This document shows, piece by piece, positions 35,201-43,803 of a DNA stretch of 64,000 nucleotides (positions are counted from its first letter, which is position 1; every line of letters begins with the position of its first letter). Position numbers and translations under genes: made by a program. This DNA is from Cytospora piceicola (Eukaryota; Ascomycota; Sordariomycetes; Diaporthales; Cytosporaceae). Where the stretch lies: NCBI GenBank assembly GCA_023375675.1, contig JALQBC010000029.1:248001-312000 (forward strand), given 5' to 3'. Below the pieces are notes generated by a model, which was not told the DNA's origin, ran no database searches, and saw only the letters and a program-made list of their open reading frames with translations.

Positions 35201-36560
35201 CCGTAATAAAACCCGACACTTAATAGCCTTTAAGTACTAATAGCTAAGGTTAAGTAAAAATATAAATAATTACGTTACTAACTGCCCTTACTATCCGTCT
35301 AAAAATCTTAAAGATAAGACACCGGGATTATTACACCTGATTCTAGTACCTAACCGGCTGTAGTAATATATTATTATAAACTTTAAAAGTTAACCGAAGT
35401 ATAAGGACTATAGTTATAATAACGTCTTTATCGTAATTAATAAACTGTTTAAAAAGCCTTAAAGTATACCGTACACTACTTTAGTAACGGTATAAGATAT
35501 AACTATACTATATTAATAAAGACTTTTCCGTAAGTATAAGCTCTTACTAACTATTAGCTCTAATCGAAGACCGTAGTTTATAACGGACTTTATTAATAAG
35601 ATATCGCAGATCTTAAGAATTAACTAAAGGCTATCTTCCTTAAGCTATTCTTAATTAGCCGGATAAGTCGAGGTCTATAATTAATTCATCGACAAATCTC
35701 TATACCTATTTATTAACTATTATTAAAACAACTAGTACTATAGTTTACCCGTAGTAAATACGGCCTACCGTACTTATCTATATAACTCGCTAAATAAAGT
35801 AACTCCCTTTAAAGTAATATATAGGTTCCCTATACCTTTACACTTTAATTAAGAATAAAAGACACTAGATTTTAAAGGTATATCAACCCGAAAGAAGTTA
35901 TTCTGCTAAAACGCATAACACGTAACCGATACTTTACAATCCTATTTCCGGAGAGCTAAAAAAGCCAATATAGTCGCCTAAAAACAAATAGTACAGTAAG
36001 CTAACAAACACCGCTACGAACCTAACTTTAACGTCGGAGATTATATATACATTATTAAAAAAGCGTAGTCTACTAATAAACCCAGCGATAAGTTAAACTT
36101 TCTAATAATATAAAGCTCTTACCGTATTATAGCTAAAAAAGGTTACGCTTTTAAGGTTAATATTCCCACAGGCTAACGTATATAACTTATTTTCCCTCTT
36201 AATCGTTTACGCCGTAACCCTTACAATCCCTTACCGAGATAAAACTATACTCGCCTTAATACCGAGCAGATTAACAGTAAAAACAAATAAAAGGTTAATC
36301 GTATATTAACATTATACATTTATCGTAAAACCTTCTAATACTAAGTGTAATAACGTAATTAAGATTCTAATCCGGAGTTCTATAATACTAATTACTTTAA
36401 GAATACACCCCTTAAAATACGAGAGTTCTATAATCGTATACCTTAAGCTAAAAGACTACTATATCGATTAACGGCTTAAGAAGCTTTCTATCTCGTAGGA
36501 AAAGACGATAATCCTTACTTAAACGACAATACTCCTTTAAAAGTTAAAAGATAAACGAAG
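32280..36560 (+). pseudogene. Degraded pol of the chromovirus (RT, RNase H, integrase, chromodomain)
   Basis: The reverse transcriptase runs from about 33,580 to 34,110 and its active site reads Tyr-Ile-Asp-Asn near 33,975-33,990, so the second catalytic Asp is lost. RNase H follows at about 34,380-34,740 with Thr-Asp-Ala and an ELNY...KKLIAIV block. Integrase lies at about 35,150-35,800 (zinc-binding region near 35,195-35,300). A chromodomain-like end lies at about 36,300-36,510, recognisable by SNPEFYN followed by FKNTPLKIREFYNRIP; several stop codons there sit at expected Gln or Trp positions. The protease region could not be pinned down. Confidence 0.75.
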
Positions 36561-36798
36561 ATACGACGATTAAAACGACGTCGTAAATAATAAAGGTATT
36601 CGATAAGAGCAGTGCTTATAAGCATTCTTTTTATTTCCGAGCTAAAACCGTAAAAACACTATAGCACTTAGGTATAAGGGCCCTATAGTATAGTAGTTTA
36701 TCCCGAGGCTAACCCTCCTCTAGCTAAAAAACGGTTAATTATTATAGCGCTGTCAGTTTAATTAAGCCTTAACGCATTCTTTTTATAAGGGGGGGTAA

Positions 36799-37022
36799 TG
36801 TTACGGTATAGCGTAGCTATATATACCATCTAACCCTAACCCTAGGGCTAGCTAGTAACACCTAGCAAACAGCCCCACCTACACCTTAGACTTTCTTTAA
36901 AAGGCTAACCTTACGTTTCCCTTTCTGTTTCTCTTTCTTCTTCTCTATAGCGACGATTCGATTAAAATTCGTAATACACCTAATTTAAAAGCCTAGCCTC
37001 TTGTATGTCTCGTGCCGTAACA
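36799..37022 (+). repeat. 3' LTR of the chromovirus
   Basis: Partner of 29968-30191, ending CA at 37022, directly followed by gctaa. The telomere-like string is at 36831-36845. Confidence 0.9.
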
Positions 37023-37252
37023 GCTAATAGGTTAGTTAGTAAAGTAGCTAGTAAGTTAGTTATTTAGTTATTAAGTAAGTAAGTAAGTAGGTAAGTATAT
37101 AAGTAAGTTAGCTAATAGGTTAGTTAATAAAGTAGCTAATAAGTTAGTTATTTAATTATTAAGTAAGTAAGTAAGTAAGTAAGTATATAAGTAAGTTAGC
37201 TAATAGGTTAGTTAGTAAAGTAGCTAGTAAGTTAGTTAGTTAGTTTATTATC
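37023..37252. repeat. Tetranucleotide array right of the gypsy element
   Basis: TAAG/TTAG/CTAA units continuing the array interrupted by the retroelement. It contains two near-identical copies of a block beginning 'gctaataggttagtta' (about 37,023 and 37,110, and again near 37,199). Confidence 0.8.
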
Positions 37253-37420
37253 TCGCCGCTTAAGGCTGCGGAGGAGACGATAGAGTAACGCCCGAAGGGC
37301 GTTACTCTATCGGATCCGGAGCAGCCTAAGCGGCGTATTTAACTATTTAACTAACTAGCTATTAAATTTCCGATCCTTCCTAACGGAAGGCCTTCTCGGC
37401 AGGCGGTCCTACCGCCGTTC
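37253..37420. repeat. Cluster of hairpins in GC-normal sequence
   Basis: A perfect 16-bp stem, cgatagagtaacgccc at 37278-37293 with its complement at 37297-37312 and a 3-base loop, is enclosed by imperfect outer arms (cgccgcttaaggctgc / gcagcctaagcggcg). Together they make an approximately 80-nt foldback at 37,253-37,335. Two further palindromes follow: ccttcctaacggaagg at 37375-37390 and ggcggt-cct-accgcc at 37402-37416. CpA and GC survive here, unlike in the DNA on both sides. Confidence 0.8.
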
Positions 37421-39060
37421 CTTAGTATGGAAATGACCCTGGAGCTCGTCTTTACGATATAGTCTAGTCTAGTTACTATCGTGATAAGGGTTTCTGTTAT
37501 AGTTCTAGCTGTTACGTTATCGCCTTTATATATCCTTTTAGCCGTCTTTAAACTTATTAACTATATCTGTAAAGGCTTAGTTACTATCTTTATAGATTTT
37601 TTATCTTTTTTAAAGCCGTAACTTTTTAACCGTAGTCTATAGCCTTATATTGTTTTATCGTAGCTTAGCTATTTCGGCCGTTTAACTGTCTATAGCTTTA
37701 CCGGCTTTATTAATTATCTAGTTTTAAGACCTTTAGAAGCTTTTTTTAATTTACTTTACTTAAGCCTTTAAATCTTAAGACTTCTGTAAAGTCTTAATCT
37801 AAAGCTTTAAAAAGTTTAACAGGCTAAATTCGAACGATATCTCGGGACTTAAAGTAACTAATCGACTTCTTTCTTTTAAGACTTAGTTTATTATTTTAGT
37901 TAGGTTTTATAAGACTAGCCTAGTTATACGAAAGTCTTTCCGGATATTATACTATATAAAAGCTTTTTCGGCCGCCTTATAATAATACTTAAGGGTCTTC
38001 TTCTTATTTATAATAGAGGAAATCGGGAGGTAGTTAACCTTAGCTGTTTTTTAAGTATAATAAGTCTTAAAAGGAAAAAAAGGATCTTTATTATAAAGCT
38101 AAGTAAGATAAAAAGTTTTAAAAAGAAGAAAGACTATATAAACTCGATTTATTTAAGCCTATACTATAATCGAAAGAGGTAAATAGGTTTATACACTATC
38201 TTAAATAAAAAAATAATACTTATACTTAGCCGGTTATATTTCGAAAAGAAAGACTTTTATAAACTATCTGTAATAAATCTCTCTTATAAACTAGCCGTTC
38301 TTCGAATAATAGTATTTATAGTTAAAAATAACCTTAAGAAACTACTACTGTTAAAGTAATCTACCTTCGAAAATTAGTACCGGTGTTAGCCGGTAGCTAT
38401 CGGCCGTAATAGCCTTGATTATAAACGTTTACGAGTTAGATTTACCTTTTACGAGGTTAGCTTTTTTTAATTCGGAAGAGCTAAAGACCTTATAGTAGCG
38501 AAGCTTTTTAAAAGCTACCTTATTCTTATTTATATTAATAATATCTTTTATTTTAATACCTTTATCTTTAATAAGGCTTTTTATAGCTTTAAAATAGTCT
38601 TTTAGTTTCTCTTTTATAGCTTTTTTAGCTTAGCTTTATTTAAAAAGGTTCTTAACCTTTATTTAGATCTTTAAGTAACGTAAAATAAAGCGGTTAACCT
38701 AATATTAGCCGAGGTAGATATCTTAGCTTTTTTAAAGCTGTAAGACCTTTTAGGTAAACTTATGAACTATAGCCTTCGAAAGGGTTCGGTATAAAGCTTT
38801 TTCGGCTAGAATCTAATTACGAATGTCTTCTTTTAGCTATAGCGATAGCTTTTAATAGTCTTTATAGGCTTCTTAGCGGCTAACACTGCCGTGTAACTAT
38901 CGTAATAAGGTACCGGTTACGATATTGTATATTTAATAAGCTTTTCGGAATATAGCCTTATATAAATTTATTTCGTCGATTACGCTAAGTAGCTTAGTTT
39001 CTTTAAGGTCTGGAAAAGTTATTTTATATTTTTTTAAAATTATTTAAGGTTGTTATAGTT
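37421..39060. other. AT-rich RIP-like sequence, unassigned
   Basis: 1.6 kb of TpA-rich DNA inside the inverted-repeat-bounded island. Some frames on each strand run tens of codons between TAA/TAG stops (for example on the - strand from about 37,730 to 37,400), but I recognise no transposase, integrase or other domain. Confidence 0.5.
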
Positions 39061-39114
39061 ATTTCTAAAAGCAATATAAATCAGGCCTGGGTAATAGGTG
39101 CGGGGGTGATTACG

Positions 39115-39158
39115 CGTTCTATTTCCAGGGCCGTTCCACTTCCCGGGTGGGGACTCTA
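39115..39158 (-). repeat. Right terminal inverted repeat of the island
   Basis: Reverse complement of 28062-28105 with one transition. The outer edge ends in TA, then tgtacctaggtagg. It lies about 320 bases upstream of the next gene's start codon. Confidence 0.8.
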
Positions 39159-39481
39159 TGTACCTAGGTAGGTCTGTCGTCTCTCCATTGGCCTTCTTTC
39201 ACATGTCACTCAGCCAGTCAGCTTGGGTTTTGTGCCACTCGATGCGACACTCCAACTTATTACTCCGTAACTACCGATCCCCAGGAATCCAGATCACAGA
39301 GTCCCCTCTTTTTGTAGATCTGCCCTCTCCGTCGTGAGGAAAAGCACTGTTTATCTTGGTGATCCCCTTCCTCCATGCTCAAAGGGCTGACTGAACAAGA
39401 TCATCTCTCCGGCCATGTGAGACAGCACGCCCTCCACATTTTATCTCACCCTCTAAGCTCACCCACCCACACCCTCAAAAC
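39159..39481. other. Upstream region of the 302-aa orphan
   Basis: Normal-composition sequence from the inverted repeat to the start codon. It must hold the promoter; CT-rich stretches are common near the start. No specific site assigned. Confidence 0.5.
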
Positions 39482-40390
39482 ATGGCAATACTCAATCCCG
39501 TCTACGTGCTCATAGTGCCCTTTCTCTTTGTCGTCACAATACCGCTGGGAATCCTCGCAGGCATAACCACAACCCTCGCCTTCTCCGTCCTGATGTTCAG
39601 GGTCGCCCTCGTCTATGTCGACATAGCAGTCAACATGATCCCACAATACGTCGCCGGCCGACCCATCTACCCCCTCTTCAGGGGTTACGCAAATCCAAGC
39701 ACCATCTCAGCGGCACCCGCGGCGTCGGACATGCCGTCAGTCTCACCCACCAGTAGCGGCAGCGGGCACAGCTCGCCGACAACGGCCCGGCAGGTACCAG
39801 TGGCACGGCATCACAGGCGGCGGAGGACCAGCGGCGCGAGCTTCATCTCCATCGGGTCCGTCACGCCGACAGACGACAACAGCAACAGCAACAGCAACGG
39901 CCACGTCGTCAACGGCGGGAGCAAGCGCAGTTCCTTCATGGCGATACCGTCATCGGTCGGCATAGACCGCGACTTCGAGGGCGTCGGTGGGTGGCGGCTG
40001 GACGGCAAGGGCGCCAACGATGACGAGGACGACGCGTGGACGCACATCAACTCGAGGCTCTCGCTGCCCCTGGACCACCACTGGAGGCACCACCACCGCT
40101 CACCTTCCGGAGCGGGGACGGCGACGCCGGGCGGCAACAACGGTGCCGAGTATCTGATGATGAGGAGTCCCTCGGCGGTGGGGCTGAGGTGCGAGGAGAG
40201 GTCGCCCGAGCACAGCATCAGGAGGGGCAGAGAGCACAGGGAGAAGGACGGGAGTTCCAGGGGTAGTGGTGGTAGGACACCGACCAAGACGTTGCCGCCC
40301 TTGACCATGGTCGACGGCACCGATGGGTCCTATTTCCCACGATTCGTTTCCCCAAGGGCTGAGAAGAGGCCTGCTAGTGGGATTGTTTGA
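39482..40390 (+). CDS. Hypothetical protein with hydrophobic N-terminus and Ser/Gly-rich tail
   Basis: Single-exon frame of 302 aa. Residues about 4-50 are strongly hydrophobic (VLIVPFLFVVTIPLGILAG, then a second segment with TTTLAFSVLMF), likely one or two membrane segments or a hairpin. The rest is low-complexity and probably disordered, with Ser/Pro-rich, Asn/Ser-repeat (NSNSNSN) and His/Arg-rich parts. The tail is predicted cytosolic or lumenal only by inference. I do not recognise a domain. The coding base composition and the start context (aacATGG) support a real gene. It is the first gene next to the AT-rich island. Confidence 0.7.
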   Translation: MAILNPVYVLIVPFLFVVTIPLGILAGITTTLAFSVLMFRVALVYVDIAVNMIPQYVAGRPIYPLFRGYANPSTISAAPAASDMPSVSPTSSGSGHSSPTTARQVPVARHHRRRRTSGASFISIGSVTPTDDNSNSNSNGHVVNGGSKRSSFMAIPSSVGIDRDFEGVGGWRLDGKGANDDEDDAWTHINSRLSLPLDHHWRHHHRSPSGAGTATPGGNNGAEYLMMRSPSAVGLRCEERSPEHSIRRGREHREKDGSSRGSGGRTPTKTLPPLTMVDGTDGSYFPRFVSPRAEKRPASGIV

Positions 40391-40968
40391 CAGTCTGGCA
40401 TTTGCAAATCCAAAGTACCAAAGTATCATGCTGAAACACGCGTGGGGATTTGACAAGAAAGGAGTTGGTTCACGCATGGCAAAGCACATGGAGGCAATGG
40501 GACTGGGTCGGATGGGTTGAGTATTTACCAGCAGGTCACGCACGGCGTTTTGATTGTGAAAATCTGGGGTTAGGCCAAGGTCTCTGGGTTGGATGTTCGT
40601 ATTTGATAAGAGTATACGGATCACGCCTACTACGATTTAATGACACGATGCCATTTTTGTTCTCATCCATCCAATCGTCATTTCTTTCTGTGAATAAGAT
40701 GCCACGATACTCCGACCCAGCCAAGTCGGCAGCCATTAACCAGACACCGGAACGCCCAAAAACAGTCGGAAAATATAGAGAGCTGGTATCAAAAAATCAA
40801 GCCCCCCTCTGCTTCCCGGTAAAACAGTACAGACACCTTGAGTGTGTCCCGCCCTAGGGATTCGAAAGCGTCGCTCCTTCGCCGCCTACCCCGTGGGATA
40901 ACGCTTGGGCCCTTCCGTCAACACGTATCCGGCCCCCCTTTGTCATGCCCAATCTCAACAACAAGCCC
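40391..40968. other. Convergent intergenic region
   Basis: 578 bases between the stop codons of the 302-aa orphan and SPC24. Nothing recognised beyond 3' untranslated sequence. Confidence 0.55.
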
Positions 40969-41642
40969 TTACAAAGTCTGCCAAAAGTAATTGGCATAGA
41001 AGAACCTTGAGAACTTCTTGTCCAGGTTGACAACATGCATGTCGCCCTTGCGGTCGTTCCGCACCACGGCGCGCGAGAACTCGCCGTCCCTGTCGTCCCT
41101 CTCGATGTCGATGCCCAGGCTCCGGTACACCTTGAGCCGCAGCAGGACCTCGTCCTCGACGGGGTCCCTCCCGCCCTCGCCGCCCTCGACGCCCTGCAGC
41201 TCGAGCTCCTGCAGGCGGGCGCCCAGGTCGGCCAGCTGGCCCGACAGCCTCTCCGTGTCCATCTCGAGGTCGCTGGCGGCCTTGGCGGTGCGGAACTTCT
41301 GCGTGTCCAGCCGCGAGATCTCGGACGCGTGCTCGGCCGACGAGTGCGCCGACACCAGCTCCTGGTGCTGCGACTGCATCGTCGAGAGCTGCCGCGACAG
41401 CTTCCGGAGCGCGCCCTCGGCCTCCCTCATGCGGAGGTCGCGGGCCTGCTGGAGCGTCGAGATGGAGTCATTGACGCGGGCTACGGCGGCCTTGTCCGGG
41501 TTGACGTTGAAGTTGCTGGTCGTGTGGTGGATGAGCTGGGTTTGGGGCGACGCGGTTAGTCTTTTACTCGGGGGGGTTGGCTTGTACGGGGCGCGTTTCT
41601 GCGTGGTGGGCTTACCGTGGCGGGATCCTCTTCGAGAAGCAT
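40969..41642 (-). CDS. SPC24: Kinetochore protein Spc24 (Ndc80 complex subunit)
   Basis: Spc24 pairs with Spc25 to link the Ndc80 complex to the inner kinetochore. Exons 41616-41642 and 40969-41535 join in phase 0 across an 80-bp intron, giving 197 aa that start [19 protein letters not shown]. Residues about 20-125 form a coiled coil. The C-terminal globular RWD-type domain ends in [17 protein letters not shown], very close to Spc24 proteins of other filamentous fungi as I know them. The first exon encodes only nine residues, and its ATG is supported by the perfect splice join. The gene is divergent from FIS1. Confidence 0.88.
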
Positions 41643-42226
41643 CTTGCCGGATTGTTGTTAATAAATCGGGTTGTTGGTTCGAGTCGATCAGGCTGTAAAA
41701 AGTGTGTTTACAGTAAGTGTTTTGGTATGCTTTCGGTGGTGCAGTAGTGTTGCGAATGGTCTGTCGTGTCTCAATGTGATGAAGAGTTGGGAAGTGCTTT
41801 AATCTGCAGGGGTTCAGTTATTCTGGGGTTCTAAACAAACCGCCATCACCGGGACGACAGCATAAATGTCTTATCTTATCGTGCCACCAGGGAACCCCAT
41901 GCCTTATTTGTAGACTACCTACTTAAGTAAGTATATGTACAGCGTCATTCGAGGCCCGAGCTTCTAGCCACTGGAGCAGGACTGCAGGAGTGCAGAACTG
42001 CAGGGGTAGCAAGAACCACGCCGAAATGGAGGCCTGATGATCGATCGATCAATACATCGCCTCCTTGTTCTATTACAACTAACCACCTAATAACATAACT
42101 TTTGAATGACCACCTGCATATAACTTACCCTTCTTCCCACGAACCCAATAGCTACGAATAAAACGAAAGCTGTGACAAGCAACATCCCACCCAGCCAGCA
42201 AAGCTCTGAAAGAAGTCACCGTCAAG
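41643..42226. promoter_or_regulatory. Shared divergent promoter region of SPC24 and FIS1
   Basis: 584 bases between two start codons on opposite strands. Contains aagtaagtatatg and CTGCAG-repeat-like strings (near 41,980-42,000) but no named site I can support. Confidence 0.45.
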
Positions 42227-42904
42227 ATGGGGTCTAACCTACCATGTAAGTGACGAGGAGACGACGAGGGCTGGTGGACTCGACAAGCCCTCTTGCCGGA
42301 TATTTTCTGACGCCCAGCCCAGATGCCGTCGACGCGGAGACGCCCCTCAACCCAGCAGAGCTTCAAGTCCTGCGCGCACAATATGAAAAGGAGGGCGAGA
42401 TGGTCGGCGTGCAGACCAAGTTCAACTTCGCATGGGTACGACAGCTCCCCCCCCCCTCTCCCTTCCCTCTCCTCTTCCCCAGCCTCCTCCCCACCTGTTC
42501 TTACATCCCCCCACCTGCCCCGCCGATGTGGAAGCCTCCCAGCTAACCATGTTAACCCCCCCTCCCTCCAGGGCCTCGTAAAATCCACCCGCCGGGACGA
42601 CCAGCAGCTCGGCGTCATGCTCCTCTCCGAGATCTTCCGGACGTCCCCCGAGCGCCGCCGCGAGTGCCTCTACTACCTCGCCCTCGGCAACTTCAAGCTG
42701 GGCAACTACGCCGAGGCCCGGCGCTACAACGACCTCCTGATCCAGCGGGAGCCCGCGAACCTGCAGGCGTCGAACCTGAGGGCGCTGATAGACGACAAGG
42801 TGGCCAAGGAGGGCCTGGTGGGCGTCGCCATCGTCAGCGGCATCGCGGTCGCCGCCGGCGTCATCGGTGGCGTGCTGTTCAGGAATATGGGGAGGCATAG
42901 GTAG
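42227..42904 (+). CDS. FIS1: Mitochondrial fission protein Fis1
   Basis: Fis1 is a tail-anchored protein of the mitochondrial (and peroxisomal) outer membrane with a TPR-like cytosolic domain; it recruits the dynamin machinery. Exons 42227-42245, 42323-42435 and 42572-42904 join cleanly, giving 154 aa (Fis1 is typically about 150). The product starts [20 protein letters not shown] and contains TKFNFAWGLVKS at the second join. It includes [41 protein letters not shown] and ends with the membrane anchor [17 protein letters not shown] plus a short basic tail (RNMGRHR). The first exon is only 19 nt and the second intron is C-rich. Confidence 0.94.
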
Positions 42905-43803
42905 GAGGGGAGAGAGGGTGTTGGTTTTCTTGGATGGGGGTGTGTGTGTGTGTGGAGGAGGCGTGGCCGGGACTTCTGGGCGTGTAAGAGAGGGTGGTGT
43001 ATGCCTGGCTGGTCAGCCTGCCTGGAGGAGGGAGCTTTGATGGGTCTGGAGATTTCATGACCATCTCCCAGTCATACCTGAAGCGTTAAGATATGCAGCA
43101 TTTCCATTTACCAGACTCCGTCTCTCACACCACACAGTGGTCATGCCCTTGGGTATATTCACTCCCCACAGCTCCGATAATCAGATCTGGGGGAGGGCGA
43201 CGGTCTCCTCTCGAGCTATGGGACTGCTCGACTGGGGGATGCTACCGTGGGCTGCGGTATATGGTTTGGTATCCCAACATTATCATTATAGTCGGGATAA
43301 CACCTTGGGATGAAGTTCCACTACATTGGAAGGCAACTTTGCTGCGAAGGGGCTGGAAAGATTGTTATTTGGTAATTTTGAACCTGGTATCTCATCAATT
43401 AGACCACTGAGGGCCGGGGAACCTGCTTCTAGGAAGATCCTCTGATATTTTCCCCTTGATCTCCCGATATCCCATCCCGAGCTACTCGCAGACAAACCAC
43501 GCCAATGATCGCCGGACTGGTTCTCTGGAGATAGTAGAGGTAATAAGAAAGATGAAACGCCTCATTCATCATTGTTCAGGAACCCGGAATATCCAACCAG
43601 TTTGAGAAAAGGCAAAACAGAAAGAAGGGGGGAGGGTTGCCATGAAATCAGTCTTTCCTCCATCGGTCGCTGTGATCAAATTGCCTCCTGTCAACGATTG
43701 CCTCCCAAACCTGTTGAGACTTGCTTCTTTTGTATCTTGTTCATCCGAATGCGACTCATTCCCCGTTACCGTCATTATTTCTCTTATATCCATATCCATA
43801 ATC
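42905..43803. other. Convergent intergenic region
   Basis: 0.9 kb between FIS1 and the 851-aa orphan. A short (tg)n run lies near 42,938-42,953. No gene recognised. Confidence 0.55.

Larger units (their letters stand above)
29968..37022 (+). mobile_element. Complete, RIP-degraded Ty3/gypsy chromovirus
   Basis: LTRs of 224 bp (29968-30191 and 36799-37022) flank 6.6 kb, with a perfect target duplication gctaa at 29963-29967 and 37023-37027. A purine tract (about 36,788-36,798) precedes the 3' LTR. On the + strand the order gag, reverse transcriptase, RNase H, integrase, chromodomain can be followed through many stops. It is a member of Metaviridae, chromovirus branch. Total 7,055 bp. Not autonomous: no long open frame remains. 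Confidence 0.9.
28062..39158. mobile_element. AT-rich island bounded by a 44-bp inverted repeat with TA edges
   Basis: 28062-28105 and the reverse complement of 39115-39158 match at 43 of 44 positions; the one difference (28100/39120) is a transition. Both copies have TA at the outer edge, as a Tc1/mariner-type insertion would leave. The core of the repeat is cacccgggaagtggaacggc. Everything between is either AT-rich RIP-like DNA, tetranucleotide arrays or the inserted gypsy element, and the island composition starts and stops close to the repeats. The total is 11.1 kb, or about 4 kb without the gypsy element. No transposase motif could be read in the remaining sequence, so a decayed DNA transposon is an inference. 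Confidence 0.55.

Noticed and set aside
28062..39158. Island as a Starship-type giant element
   Set aside because: Starships carry a DUF3435 tyrosine recombinase near one end and no long terminal inverted repeats as a rule. No such gene is readable, and the size is small.
41660..41700. tRNA-like B-box (ggttcgagtc)
   Set aside because: No matching A-box or cloverleaf can be drawn, and the sequence is upstream leader of SPC24.
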